Assembly (NCBI GenBank): GCA_016776905.1
Contig: JADHSM010000005.1
Coordinates: forward strand, 121,403 to 185,402
Length of the DNA: 64,000 bases
Reading direction: 5' to 3'
From: Planctomycetota bacterium
GTDB taxonomy: Bacteria > Planctomycetota > UBA8108 > UBA1146
A program made the translations under genes and the position numbers. The notes beneath the pieces are model-generated. The model did no database searches. It had not been told where the DNA came from and worked only from the letters and a program-made list of their open reading frames with translations. Below, piece by piece: positions 18,355 to 27,853 of this stretch. Numbering within the stretch: position 1 is the first letter of the stretch; the number at the start of each line of letters is the position of its first letter.

Positions 18355-19662
18355 TTGACTACATTTTTGCTCTTGTTAGTCGTCCTCAGCACGCCTGCTC
18401 AACAAGACCCTTCTGATACTCTGCAGGTGAGGCCTGCAGATTTATTGGAAGAGCTCGCTCACCCTGACCGCTGGAGATGGGTGCCCAACGATAGACTTCC
18501 TGAGGGAGGGCTGGTCGATCGGCTCTTAGTGACATCCTTTGTTTCTCCCATTTTCTTCTTTGAAGGAGATGTAGGAGCAGGGGGAGGAGTCGGTATTACA
18601 GATATCGACTTTCTAGGAAAACGCCGAAGCCAGTTTGCAAATACTTGGATTACATATACTTCAGAAGGACAACAGAGATTTTCGTTCTCTTGGAGAAAAT
18701 GGCTCGCCCATATCGATGATCCAGGCCGAGGAATACTGCAGGGTGATAGGGATCATGTCGGGATCTCATTAGAGAGTTCGCGAACATTGACCAGCCGTTT
18801 TTTCGGTCTCGGAGCATCGACCACTCTTGATGACGAATCCTCATACACACGTGCGACCGACTCTCTCGGCTTCAATCTACAAAAGTCACTCCCTCAAATT
18901 GGGGGTCCTTGGATATACTCCCTCGGAGTCACTTTACAAACGGACGATATCTCTTCAGGGGAAGTCAGCGAAGCTCTCAACACCATCGACGAATATCCGA
19001 TTCTGACCTCTGAAGGGGACGACTTTGGTGCCGTATGGATACAAGGAAGCCTGCGCCATGATACGCGAGATGCCCAACACCTCCCTTACGAGGGACACAC
19101 TATCGGCATCAGTCTGCTCGGTTGCCCCATCGTTTCTCAAGAAACCAATACAGATAGCCTTGAAGGTGGATTGATCACCACTCTTCACGGCTCCTGGGTA
19201 CGTCCCGTCTCTCCACTGTTTCATTCGGGGGGGGATCAAAACCGTGAACATCCGCCGATCGATTCCATTGCTGGATATTTGAAATTATCGATGAGCTCTG
19301 GAGAACTACCTTTTTGGTCACTCCCAAGTCTAGGCGGCAGCAACTCTTTAAGAGGTAGCATTAGTGGCCGGTGGAGAGGGCAGCATGCGTGGTCAGCAGG
19401 TGCTGAATGGCGCCCATGGGTTATCCCTGAAGGCTTCGCCATCTATGAAGACATCCGACTCGAGCGAGGAGGCCTCGCTTTGTTCCTCGACCTCGGTTCA
19501 GTCTCTGAGTCTCTGGATCAACTCATCGAAGAACCTGTTCATTATAGTTATGGGATAGGTCTCCGATTTACCTTTGAGAGACAAGCACTGTTCAGAGCAG
19601 ATTTGGGTCGATCAGATGATGGTGAAATGAACATGAGCATTCGCTACGGATTGCCGTTCTGA
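18355..19662 (+). CDS. Outer-membrane beta-barrel, surface-antigen D15 (BamA/TamA-like)
   Basis: 435 residues. A short signal (FLLLLVVLSTPA) is followed by an acidic linker and a long run of amphipathic beta strands ending in a terminal Phe (RYGLPF), as in outer-membrane barrels. The strand LRHDTRDAQHLPYEGHTIGISL and the LGGSNSLRGSISGRWRGQHAWSAGAEWR block (the conserved L-G-G-x-x-x-L-R-G loop) identify the bacterial surface antigen/D15 family (PF01103). No POTRA domains are visible, so it is not a complete BamA; a TamA-like or lipase-associated barrel is more likely. TTG 18355 is the only plausible start and follows the M42 gene by 27 bases. Confidence 0.75.
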   Translation: MTTFLLLLVVLSTPAQQDPSDTLQVRPADLLEELAHPDRWRWVPNDRLPEGGLVDRLLVTSFVSPIFFFEGDVGAGGGVGITDIDFLGKRRSQFANTWITYTSEGQQRFSFSWRKWLAHIDDPGRGILQGDRDHVGISLESSRTLTSRFFGLGASTTLDDESSYTRATDSLGFNLQKSLPQIGGPWIYSLGVTLQTDDISSGEVSEALNTIDEYPILTSEGDDFGAVWIQGSLRHDTRDAQHLPYEGHTIGISLLGCPIVSQETNTDSLEGGLITTLHGSWVRPVSPLFHSGGDQNREHPPIDSIAGYLKLSMSSGELPFWSLPSLGGSNSLRGSISGRWRGQHAWSAGAEWRPWVIPEGFAIYEDIRLERGGLALFLDLGSVSESLDQLIEEPVHYSYGIGLRFTFERQALFRADLGRSDDGEMNMSIRYGLPF

Positions 19663-19818
19663 TTAGATACTCGACGATATCAGGCGCATATATCGGTGAA
19701 GAAACCTCCATCAAAGCGTCGACCCAGCCTCCATTATGGCCGCAGCGTCATCTATGCCTGACAGATACCGTTGAAGATCAGGGCCTTCCTGCAAGTTTTG
19801 CTTCTTCGGTTTGGTATA

Positions 19819-20451
19819 TCAATCTGTCGGAAACGTTTTGGCATGCCACTCCAATGGCGCCGCCTGACTTGAGAGTAATGCAGAATAATTTTCGTCGCTG
19901 ATCATTCTCGCCCCAAATCGCTGCATATGTGGAGTCTGTTGCTGACAGTCGAGGGTTCCATAACCTAAATTCGTTAAATGCTCAACGAGCGCAACTATAC
20001 ATAACTTGCTCGCACCTGGCTCTAAGTGGAACATGCTCTCTCCCGCAAACACACCTCCGATAGACAAGCCGTAGACCCCCCCTACGAGTTTCCCACTGGG
20101 ATCCCAGGCTTCTACTGAATGCGCAAATCCAAGTCCATGGAGTTGTCCAAACAAGTCTTCGATATCGCGACAAATCCAAGTCTCCCTGCGATCAGCGCAC
20201 GATTCGACCACCGCCCGAAATGCGACATCTGTTGTGAATCTAAACTTATTTTTCTTACGTAATTTTTGAAGGGAGCGGGGTATGTGAAAGTCTTCGCAAA
20301 TGATCACGGCTCTCTCGGCGGGCCTTATCCAAAAAATCTGACCATCGCGTTGATCAGCCATCGGGAAGCAACGCTCGGCATAAGCCCGCAGAACCCTCGC
20401 CGGACTGACCGGGATCCCCTCTTCGTCACGGATTCTTCTAATCGGCTTCAA
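19819..20451 (-). CDS. aat: Leucyl/phenylalanyl-tRNA--protein transferase (short form)
   Basis: 210 residues. The conserved core of Aat is clear: FAHSVEAWDPSGKLVGGVYGLSIGGVFAGESMFHLEPGASK, LVEHLTNLGYGTLDCQQQTPHMQRFGARMI, and an N-terminal AYAERCFPM resembling the family's AYxxGxFPW. The usual N-terminal 20-25 residues of E. coli Aat appear to be missing, and the WW(S)P segment reads FWIRP. An in-frame stop just upstream limits the start to TTG 20451, which has a GAGGTG ribosome site seven bases away. Aat adds Leu/Phe to proteins with N-terminal Lys/Arg, creating degrons for ClpS-ClpAP. A clpS gene is at 36920. Confidence 0.88.
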   Translation of the reverse strand: MKPIRRIRDEEGIPVSPARVLRAYAERCFPMADQRDGQIFWIRPAERAVIICEDFHIPRSLQKLRKKNKFRFTTDVAFRAVVESCADRRETWICRDIEDLFGQLHGLGFAHSVEAWDPSGKLVGGVYGLSIGGVFAGESMFHLEPGASKLCIVALVEHLTNLGYGTLDCQQQTPHMQRFGARMISDENYSALLSSQAAPLEWHAKTFPTD

Positions 20452-20655
20452 GAAAGCACCTCTTTACTTCAACATCACCCGGCCAGAAATACCGAATCCA
20501 TCATACCCTCGTTCAAGACCCATACCGCATCCAAGACTCAAATCTCATCTAAGGCTCAAATCACTGAGTGTCTCAGAGAATTCCGCCCGAGATCGCCTTA
20601 TTGATCATCACTTTTTCCCGATTCCCCATCTAATTTCAAAACTACTCCTGCTTCA

Positions 20656-21657
20656 TTAAAGTGATCCACCTGAAACAGAAACTCCAGATTTCCCCACCTC
20701 TATACTTGTCCACGTGAAGGAATAGTTTCCGAGGCTGCGAAGATCGTTTTTCAATTCAACGGCTTTCAGCTCAGGGCCCAACTTAAATATGAGTCCCGGC
20801 GGCGAAGACCAAATTAGAACTTCTTCCGCAAACGCACTCTGAGCAGCCTTCTCCTCAATATCGAGTTGCGACTTTGATGGCTTCCGTAGAGTCGTAGAGG
20901 GATCCCATATTATGAACACCGGCTCTCCCTGAAAATTCAGGTCTTCAGCGACTAAAGACTTCGGCTCCACGAAACCCATTCTCAACACCTTACCGACACG
21001 TGCCTCAGATCGTTTACGGGAAACCTCAAACAACGTGGAGCCTGCATACACAACTTCTCCAGGATTCATTGCGCTCTTGAACTCCGTTGCCTCGGGATTC
21101 CCTTCCTCTGAGCGCTCTCTGACCTCTCGCATCACATACATTCCATCAAATCGACCTTCCTGACTTATCCAGTTATTTTGAATGAAGAAATGATGAGGGT
21201 CATATTGATCTCCGATCACCAATCGGTGAACAATCTTGTTCATATTATTCTCGATCACTAAAAATACGATTCCGCCCGGCTCTAGATGAGGGCTTATGGA
21301 GCTATTTCTGATTTCTACTTCTGTCATTCCATCTTTGGGTTTTTGTCCACCGATACCGCTATGGCTTCCGAATAACCGCCATGGAATATAAAGAGACGGA
21401 TCTTCAGAAACTTCAGGAATAGTAATGTCATAGAAATCACACTCAAATCCCGGCGGAATGGAGACCTTAAAGAGAGCAGGCGACAGATGAACTTCACCAA
21501 GCTTGGCGGTATTCACAGTCATTCCACCTTCGACCTGTTGATCTACCTCAGTGGCAATACTGATAACTATTTGCCTATTACTGCTATTGGTCATTCCGAA
21601 GCAACTGACCAGCAGTAATAGGGGCACACACAGAAAGCCAATATGATAAAATTTCAT
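20656..21657 (-). CDS. Exported lipoprotein of unknown function
   Basis: 333 residues. Residues 1-19 end in the lipobox LLVSC, so the mature form is probably a lipid-anchored protein. The remainder is mixed beta/alpha with a NNMNKIVHRLVIGDQYDPHHFFIQNNWISQ stretch and no cysteines or recognised catalytic motifs. It could be a substrate-binding or structural lipoprotein, but I do not recognise the family. AGGAGA is correctly spaced before ATG 21657. It lies 38 bases after the small membrane protein upstream, so the two are probably co-transcribed. Confidence 0.6.
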   Translation of the reverse strand: MKFYHIGFLCVPLLLLVSCFGMTNSSNRQIVISIATEVDQQVEGGMTVNTAKLGEVHLSPALFKVSIPPGFECDFYDITIPEVSEDPSLYIPWRLFGSHSGIGGQKPKDGMTEVEIRNSSISPHLEPGGIVFLVIENNMNKIVHRLVIGDQYDPHHFFIQNNWISQEGRFDGMYVMREVRERSEEGNPEATEFKSAMNPGEVVYAGSTLFEVSRKRSEARVGKVLRMGFVEPKSLVAEDLNFQGEPVFIIWDPSTTLRKPSKSQLDIEEKAAQSAFAEEVLIWSSPPGLIFKLGPELKAVELKNDLRSLGNYSFTWTSIEVGKSGVSVSGGSL

Positions 21658-21695
21658 AGGTTCTCTCCTAATTTTGGAGGTGTGTCATCGGCAAA

Positions 21696-22079
21696 TTAAC
21701 TTTGAAGCGCTAAAAAGCTGTATATCAACAACCCTCCGATGGCGAGGACGAAAACGCCTACCCATCTGGTCGTCTTTTTTATCAAACTCAAACTGAACGA
21801 GATCAGGCCGTAAGGGGAAATCATCATCAGGCCACACTTCACGGTGGTCAACCACGCCAATAGGCTCATTACGCCAGGTAAATCCCATGCAGGTTGCATA
21901 TTTCTGGAAAGCGCCAAAACACCTATCACGACCCAACCCAATAGAAAAACTCGCACTTTCGCTTTATCGTTTGAGACTCTATCCACCCATTGTAAAAACT
22001 TCTGATGGTAAAAAAGTAACGATATTCCGACGAGGATCTCCCAGATTGCGATCAGTAAACAAAAGGTATCTGGATTCAT
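21696..22079 (-). CDS. Four-helix integral membrane protein, unknown
   Basis: About 127 residues from ATG 22079 (a longer frame to 22130 exists but would run into the divergent rarD start region). Four hydrophobic segments are apparent: LLIAIWEILVGISLLFY, VFLLGWVVIGVLAL, MSLLAWLTTVKCGLMMI and VGVFVLAIGGLLIYSFL. There are no charged motifs in the membrane and no known family that I recognise. It is co-oriented with the lipoprotein gene downstream and divergent from rarD. Confidence 0.55.
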   Translation of the reverse strand: MNPDTFCLLIAIWEILVGISLLFYHQKFLQWVDRVSNDKAKVRVFLLGWVVIGVLALSRNMQPAWDLPGVMSLLAWLTTVKCGLMMISPYGLISFSLSLIKKTTRWVGVFVLAIGGLLIYSFLALQS

Positions 22080-22098
22080 AATCTCACATCCCGTGACA

Positions 22099-23043
22099 AT
22101 GATCCGCACAAATGCCATGCTGTCTGACATGAATCATAAGTCCTCCCCATCTTCCAGAAAAGAGACAGCATCCGGCTTCATCGAAGGATTCGGTGCATAC
22201 CTCTGGTGGGGACTCGTAACCACTTTCTACTTCAGGTACATGCGCGAAACTTCTCCCCTTGAACTTCTGACATGGAGAGTCTTGGCGGGACTCCCCGTCG
22301 TCGTATTTATTCTTACTGTACGTTCAGACTTTGGTCAGTTTTTTAAAGTCATACGGCAACCGAAAGCCGTGGCTCTCTTGTTGGCTTCAGCCCTCTTAAT
22401 CTTGGGTAACTGGCTCACATTTATTTACTCGGTTGTCAACGCTAGAGTTTCGGAAGCCAGCCTCGGCTATTACATCAATCCACTAGTATCCGTAGCTCTT
22501 GGATCTATCTTTTTAGGGGAGAAACTACGCCCCTTACAATGGTTTGCTGTCAGCATCGCTATGAGTGGAGTTCTCTACTTGACCTGGGTTGAAGGGACTC
22601 TGCCTTGGATCAGCCTAGTCTTAGCCATCAGCTTCGCTCTATACGGCCTCATACGAAAACAAGTGGAAGCGTCTGCAGAAGTCGGCCTGGCTATCGAAAT
22701 GACCATCCTCTTCTTTCCGATGTTAATCCTTCAAATTTATCTCGCTCAAGGAGGCAACACTGTCTTCTTGAATTCAAACGAAATGACACTTGGGCTCATC
22801 TTTGGAGGATTCGTCACCGTTGTACCTTTATGGCTTTTCTCAAGAGCAGCCCGAAAACTACGCCTAACGACGGTGGGATTAATGCAATATCTCGCCCCTA
22901 CGGCTCAACTAATGGTTGCCATTTTTTATATCGGCGAAGAAGTAGGAACGAAGTGGATCGCTCTATCCTTGATTGCACTGGCTATTTCGATTTACAGTAT
23001 AGATTCCATTCGGGCCTCTCGCAGTGAGCCACTCGATGGTTAA
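22099..23043 (+). CDS. rarD: RarD/EamA drug-metabolite transporter family permease
   Basis: About 315 residues and ten membrane helices. The opening GFGAYLWWGLVTTFYFRYM, the ELLTWRVLAGLPVV helix, ILGNWLTFIYSVVNARVSEASLGYYINPLVSVALGSIFLGEKL and QYLAPTAQLMVAIFYIGEE are characteristic of RarD, a 10-TM EamA member. The exact start is unclear: ATGs at 22099, 22117 and 22129 and a GTG at 22093 are in frame, none with a good ribosome site. The substrate is unknown. It diverges from the small membrane protein gene. Confidence 0.88.
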   Translation: MIRTNAMLSDMNHKSSPSSRKETASGFIEGFGAYLWWGLVTTFYFRYMRETSPLELLTWRVLAGLPVVVFILTVRSDFGQFFKVIRQPKAVALLLASALLILGNWLTFIYSVVNARVSEASLGYYINPLVSVALGSIFLGEKLRPLQWFAVSIAMSGVLYLTWVEGTLPWISLVLAISFALYGLIRKQVEASAEVGLAIEMTILFFPMLILQIYLAQGGNTVFLNSNEMTLGLIFGGFVTVVPLWLFSRAARKLRLTTVGLMQYLAPTAQLMVAIFYIGEEVGTKWIALSLIALAISIYSIDSIRASRSEPLDG

Positions 23044-23158
23044 GATTTCTGAGCAGTTCGAGATTCATGGTTTTCCCAAAGAGCTCTGTTTCTTGGCTTC
23101 GTAAAATGACCCTTCATAGCCATCGCCTCCACTGGCGATCTTGAAATGGAGCAAGAGC

Positions 23159-24157
23159 TTGTCCGGATCAAAAAGTTCCTCTTCAGAACTCACAACTCCC
23201 ATTTTTGCAGATAAAGTCAAAGAGCATGTTCATAAAACTGTTGTTGGACAAGAAACCGTACTTGAACGTGGCTTGATATCGCTACTGACGGGTGGCCACC
23301 TTCTTCTTGAAGGAGTTCCTGGCACCGCAAAAACTCTTCTTGTTCAATCACTAGCCCATGCTATCGATCTAAAATTTGGGCGAGTTCAATTCACCATTGA
23401 TCTTCTTCCCTCTGATATCGTCGGTTCAGAAATTCTCGACAAAGACTCCGGAGATTTCAGAACTCATAAAGGTCCCATTTTTACGAACTTGTTACTAGCG
23501 GACGAAATCAATCGAGCCTCTCCAAAGGTTCAATCAGCATTACTGGAAGCGATGCAGGAAAGAAAAGTTACTATTGGAGATAACACATACACTCTCCCTA
23601 GTCCTTTCTTGGTCATCGCAACACAGAACCCTGTAGAGCAAGCAGGCACCTTTGAACTTCCAGAAGCACAACTCGACCGTTTCCTTCTGCGTCACCGATT
23701 AACCTATCTTGAACCTGATGACGAATCGGAAGTCCTCAAAAGATCTCTAAAGTTAAAACTACGTCGATCTGAAGATGGTGGAGCCATGCCGATGTCAGCA
23801 TTTGATGCCATCGACAAAAACTCTCCTCTTCAAATTAGCAACTTGACGACCGCCATGGAGAAAGTACTAGAAGTTCATGTCAGCGATGTCTTCGTGAGAC
23901 ATTGCGTTGATCTTGTCAATAAAACAAGAAGCCACAAAGACATCGAATTAGGAGGATCTCCACGAGCCGGGATTTCCTTGGTGACCGCTTCTCGAGCCAG
24001 AGCATTTCTTCATGGTCGCGACTATGTAGTCCCCGAAGACATTTTCGCACTCGCTGAAGATATCCTTCTGCACCGCATTCGTCTCTCATATGAAGCGGTT
24101 GCCCGTGGACGGCGCGGTGAAGATGTTCTCGCTGAAATTTTAGATCAACTGGCCTGA
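23159..24157 (+). CDS. MoxR-type AAA+ ATPase
   Basis: About 333 residues. It carries the MoxR core: Walker A GVPGTAKT, Walker B LLADEINRASPKVQSALLEAMQER, sensor 1 FLVIATQNPVEQAGTFELPEAQLDRF, and the helical C-terminal lid ending HRIRLSYEAVARGRRGEDVL. TTG 23159 is chosen because GGAG lies seven bases upstream; TTG 23141 is the alternative and ATG 23146 is out of frame. It is first in a six-gene run with the DUF58 and VWA genes. In such operons MoxR ATPases are chaperone-like factors that assemble or activate VWA proteins. Confidence 0.92.
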   Translation: MSGSKSSSSELTTPIFADKVKEHVHKTVVGQETVLERGLISLLTGGHLLLEGVPGTAKTLLVQSLAHAIDLKFGRVQFTIDLLPSDIVGSEILDKDSGDFRTHKGPIFTNLLLADEINRASPKVQSALLEAMQERKVTIGDNTYTLPSPFLVIATQNPVEQAGTFELPEAQLDRFLLRHRLTYLEPDDESEVLKRSLKLKLRRSEDGGAMPMSAFDAIDKNSPLQISNLTTAMEKVLEVHVSDVFVRHCVDLVNKTRSHKDIELGGSPRAGISLVTASRARAFLHGRDYVVPEDIFALAEDILLHRIRLSYEAVARGRRGEDVLAEILDQLA

Positions 24158-24171
24158 GGGGAGTTCTCGAA

Positions 24172-25029
24172 ATGGGAACAGGTATAGCCCTCCCCCCACC
24201 AGAAGCTCTCGGTCATCACGAGTTCGAAATGGTGGTCCGCAAACTCGCCAATGACCTCGCTCATGGTGCCGATGAAAGCATCTTTGTCGGTAGCGGATTG
24301 GAATACGCCCAATCAAGGCCTTATGAAGCTGGAGACTCTATCCAGTCTATGGACTGGAAAATCAGCGCTCGTACAGGCACCCCTTTCGTCAAAGAATACG
24401 ACACACTCAAGCGAGTCCCCGTCCAGATCGTCGTCGACACCTCTGGATCTATGGTCGCAAGTTCCGGCTCTCTTTCCAAATATGCGATGTCCACTTGGAT
24501 CGCTGCTGCGATTGGCCTAGTAGCGCAGCGGAGAATGAGCCCGACTCGGCTGATCGGAGGCGGCGCTCGAAAGCTCCCATCGCAAACAAGCCTCTCGCGG
24601 GGCGCACTGCAACAAGCGATGGAGGCTTTACGCCATCCTGATGCTGGCGAAAAAACCCACATCGCAGATGCCCTTGATTGGGTTCGCGCAACTACACTTC
24701 AGCGCTCAGTGGTTTTCGTTCTTTCTGATCTCCATGATCCAGAAGTCATCGATGCTTGTCGTCGTCTTTCACAAGGTCATGATGTGGCTGTTATCGAATT
24801 TCAAGATCCCGTCGAAAGTGGTTTGACCCATGGAGGCTATTACCGTGGCTCCGAAGCAGAGACCGGCCAAACCTTTCTGGGTAGTTCAAAAACAGGTTGG
24901 GGCATTGATTCCAACAAGGGACGGCGCGGAGAACTAGCAGAGGGCGGCATCGACCATCTGCTTTTAAAATGTGATCAAGATTTCATTTCACCCGTGCGCC
25001 GCTTCCTCAGCGATAGGGGACGAGGATGA
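24172..25029 (+). CDS. DUF58 domain protein
   Basis: 285 residues, no signal peptide. The RPYEAGDSIQSMDWKISARTGTPFVKEYDTLK segment is the DUF58 hallmark. The MIDAS-like VDTSGSM (D-x-S-x-S) of a von Willebrand-type fold follows, then a hydrophobic strand/helix array (RSVVFVLSDLHDPEVIDACRRL). It starts 15 bases after moxR with GGGGAG upstream and overlaps the next gene (ATGA). DUF58 proteins pair with MoxR ATPases in nearly all sequenced operons of this type. Molecular function is not settled. Confidence 0.88.
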   Translation: MGTGIALPPPEALGHHEFEMVVRKLANDLAHGADESIFVGSGLEYAQSRPYEAGDSIQSMDWKISARTGTPFVKEYDTLKRVPVQIVVDTSGSMVASSGSLSKYAMSTWIAAAIGLVAQRRMSPTRLIGGGARKLPSQTSLSRGALQQAMEALRHPDAGEKTHIADALDWVRATTLQRSVVFVLSDLHDPEVIDACRRLSQGHDVAVIEFQDPVESGLTHGGYYRGSEAETGQTFLGSSKTGWGIDSNKGRRGELAEGGIDHLLLKCDQDFISPVRRFLSDRGRG

Positions 25030-25871
25030 TTCAGAAACCACCTCTTTGTATGTCGTGGATCATCGCCGCCTTCTGTGTGCTCTTCTGCATAGTTTTCGGC
25101 TCTCTGCCTATACTAGGCAACGATGCTCTTTCCGAAAGCAGCGTTGGCATCGAAGGGCAATTTGATTACCTATGGCAAGGTGAAACCCTGGAGATTGCAC
25201 CACTCCCTGAAGACTCGGCAGTCCTCGTGAGAATCGCCAATATCACAGAAGATGGCGAAGTCGCAACTTACGATATTCGTTGGTTGGCTCTGCTTCCTGG
25301 TGACCACGATCTCTCAATTTTCTTTCGACATGGTGAAAATCGACCCGCAAAACTAGAACCGATGCGAGTATTTGCAAATTCACTTCTCGGCTCGGATCAT
25401 GAAGGCAGTCTGACAAAGATTCCGGGGACGCTTTCCCCTGTGATCGATTTTCCCGCTTGGGTTCTATGGGCCATCGTCGTGTTTTGGCTTCTTCTTCCGC
25501 TCGCCGTCATCGGTATTCTGCGCTGGCTAAGACCCCCACCGCCGGTACTTATCGTGGAACCCCCCCTCTCCATTTCAGATAAATTGCGGCCCTATGTAGA
25601 TGCCGCTCTGTCAGGAGATCTTGATACCGAAGGCAAAGCAGCTTTAGAGCGACTACTTCTGGCTTTCTGGCGTGACGATTTGCAGTTGGGGTCTTTCCGT
25701 CATGCGGAGGCACTGCAAGCGATGCGCAAACACAAGGTCGCTGGAGAATTGATTCTCACTGTCGAACGCTGGCTACACTCCGGCAAGGAGACGAACGCTG
25801 ACACCGATCAAGTGGATCAACTTTTGCAACCTTACAAGAGCATGCCCACTGACGAGGCGGTCTCAGAGTGA
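25026..25871 (+). CDS. Bat-operon membrane protein (DUF4381-like position)
   Basis: 281 residues. An N-terminal hydrophobic segment (about 8-30) acts as signal or anchor. A periplasmic beta-rich domain (about 40-135) follows, then a second membrane helix (WVLWAIVVFWLLLPLAVIGILRWL) and a cytoplasmic helical tail after a Pro-rich linker (RPPPPVLIVEPPL). This two-membrane-segment arrangement and the place between DUF58 and the first VWA gene match the DUF4381-like or small BatD-like component of Bat operons. Sequence similarity to either is not obvious by eye. It overlaps its neighbours on both sides by four bases. Confidence 0.6.
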   Translation: MIQKPPLCMSWIIAAFCVLFCIVFGSLPILGNDALSESSVGIEGQFDYLWQGETLEIAPLPEDSAVLVRIANITEDGEVATYDIRWLALLPGDHDLSIFFRHGENRPAKLEPMRVFANSLLGSDHEGSLTKIPGTLSPVIDFPAWVLWAIVVFWLLLPLAVIGILRWLRPPPPVLIVEPPLSISDKLRPYVDAALSGDLDTEGKAALERLLLAFWRDDLQLGSFRHAEALQAMRKHKVAGELILTVERWLHSGKETNADTDQVDQLLQPYKSMPTDEAVSE

Positions 25872-26785
25872 GTTTCATGCATCCCTGGGTTCTAGTTTTC
25901 TGGTTGGTGCCCGTGTTCCTGCTTCTCTGGGAAGCATTCCGGGAAGGCCCCCGAGTATCAATCCCTATTGACCATCGTAAACATTCCAAGCGATTCTGGC
26001 TCGGCAAGGTTCTTTGGACGAGCTCCTCACTTCCGCACTTCCTATTGTTAGTGGGAATCGCCGTCGTCGCTGGCCCCCAGTTCATGGGCGAACCGGAGAA
26101 GAAACGGGAGATCTCTAACATCGAAATATGCCTCGACGTTTCTGGGTCGATGGGCGTATCGATGTCAGACGGCAAGCTGCGAAGCGATGCTGCGGTCGAA
26201 AGTATTCAATACTTTTGCAAGATGCGCGAAGGGGACGCCTGTGGCTTGACCATCTTCGGTGGAGAAACCATCCGATGGACTCCGCTAACTCGTGATTTGG
26301 CAGCGATCTCACTCGCAGCCCCCTTCATCGACCCTCAGCGATTACCTCCACATATGAGTTCGACGCGTATCGGATTGGCCCTCGAATCATGCCTCGCCAC
26401 TTTATCTAAAGTAGATGAAGGAGATCGACTCATCGTGCTCTTATCCGATGGGTTTTCCTCTGATCTTGGTGGTGGCGCTGCCCGACAAATCGGCCAAGAG
26501 CTTTCTGAGTACAATGTTGCTCTCTATGCCATCTTTATCGGTGACGGTGCCGCTCCTGGTCAGTTGTATGAAGTAGTGTCGCAAACTGAGGGCGAAGTCT
26601 TCGCCGTTTCAGACAGTGCCGGACTTGAGCGAGTCTTCAACCACATCGATGAAATGAAACCGGCACGCCTAAAGCCAGCGGGATCTCGCCCCATCGAAGA
26701 CTTCTCAATTTTCGCATGGAGCGGACTCGGGCTTCTCGGCCTCCACCTGCTGCTATTCCTACGTTGGAGAATTACGCCATGGTAG
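25868..26785 (+). CDS. BatA-like von Willebrand factor A membrane protein
   Basis: 305 residues. Membrane segments at the N-terminus (WVLVFWLVPVFLLLWEAF and FLLLVGIAVVAGPQF) are followed by a VWA domain with the MIDAS motif DVSGSMG at about residue 90, the ST turn (SSTRIGLALE) and DGFSSDLGGG, and a final membrane helix (GLGLLGLHLLLFLRW). This is the BatA layout. GTG 25868 gives the usual MSF...HPW opening and overlaps the preceding stop (GTGA); ATG 25877 is an alternative. Confidence 0.87.
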   Translation: MSFMHPWVLVFWLVPVFLLLWEAFREGPRVSIPIDHRKHSKRFWLGKVLWTSSSLPHFLLLVGIAVVAGPQFMGEPEKKREISNIEICLDVSGSMGVSMSDGKLRSDAAVESIQYFCKMREGDACGLTIFGGETIRWTPLTRDLAAISLAAPFIDPQRLPPHMSSTRIGLALESCLATLSKVDEGDRLIVLLSDGFSSDLGGGAARQIGQELSEYNVALYAIFIGDGAAPGQLYEVVSQTEGEVFAVSDSAGLERVFNHIDEMKPARLKPAGSRPIEDFSIFAWSGLGLLGLHLLLFLRWRITPW

Positions 26786-27774
26786 TTGAAGACCCTATCG
26801 AAGCATTGATCTACCAAGCCGCCATCATTGGTTTTTTCTGCGCATTGATCACTCTCTTCGGTGAATGGCTGCACGCACGCAGAGTCCGGGAGACCCGCAA
26901 CCTCACCTTCGGACCGGATGGCCCACGTAGTTGGACACGCATCGCACCGCTACTGAGAGTCCTAGCCTCAATCCTCATCGGTTTTTCTCTTTGGATCTTG
27001 GCTCATCTAGAATCGAAGCCTCCTGAGATCGATCCATCTAAGGAACCATCTCAACACTTACTGATCGCTCTCGACGTATCACCCAGCATGTACCTAGAAG
27101 ACTCAGGACCACAACGAAACATCCGAAGGGGGACCCGTGCTTCGGAAATTCTCGAAGCAGTCTTTCAGCGACTCGACATGTCGCGAACCCGCGTTTCTGT
27201 CGTCGCCTTCTATACCGATGCATTTCCCGTGGTTCTAGAATCCTTTGACATCAATGTCGTCAATAATGTTCTCAACGGTTTGCCGATGGAGTTTGCTTTC
27301 AACCCTGGTAATACGGAGTTGCAACAAGGTGTTGAAAAAGCTCTGGGGTACGCAAAAGCATGGCCACAAGGAAGCACCACAATGATCGTTGTTTCTGATG
27401 GTGACACCGTGAGTGGCTCTCTACCCGCAAGGTTACCTCTATCTATTTCTGATGTTCTCGTACTTGGGGTCGGCGATCCCCACAAAGGTTCTTCAGTTGC
27501 GGGACGAACTTCACGTCAAAATATCCAAGCACTACAAAGGCTTGCGATCCGACTCGGCGGCATCTATCACAATGCCAATACCCAACACTTGCCAACGTCT
27601 GTAGTGCGCAGTCTCGCGATGGCTGTTCCTAGTGTCGAAGATCAATCCCTCCTGAGAGATCTTTGCGTCGCTGGCACCGGAATCGGAACAGGAATCCTCT
27701 CTTTTCTTCCTCTACTGCTCGCCAAACTAGGCCGCAGAAGCACTCGTAAGGAAACTGCGGCCCTTTCCACCTAA
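26779..27774 (+). CDS. BatB-like von Willebrand factor A membrane protein
   Basis: 331 residues from ATG 26779, which overlaps the previous stop by seven bases; a longer frame upstream is not the natural start. Two N-terminal membrane segments precede a VWA domain with the MIDAS motif DVSPSMY (D-x-S-x-S), the metal-binding Thr region and a STTMIVVSDGDTVSGS strand. A C-terminal hydrophobic segment (GTGILSFLPLLLAKLG) follows. It is the second VWA member of the operon and probably forms a complex with the first. Confidence 0.85.
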   Translation: MVVEDPIEALIYQAAIIGFFCALITLFGEWLHARRVRETRNLTFGPDGPRSWTRIAPLLRVLASILIGFSLWILAHLESKPPEIDPSKEPSQHLLIALDVSPSMYLEDSGPQRNIRRGTRASEILEAVFQRLDMSRTRVSVVAFYTDAFPVVLESFDINVVNNVLNGLPMEFAFNPGNTELQQGVEKALGYAKAWPQGSTTMIVVSDGDTVSGSLPARLPLSISDVLVLGVGDPHKGSSVAGRTSRQNIQALQRLAIRLGGIYHNANTQHLPTSVVRSLAMAVPSVEDQSLLRDLCVAGTGIGTGILSFLPLLLAKLGRRSTRKETAALST

Positions 27775-27853
27775 ACCCACTTCTGCCGTCGATCTCTTCG
27801 GTGATAACTGCTATGATGAAGTCTGTACACGTGCACTTCCGAAAGGACACGAC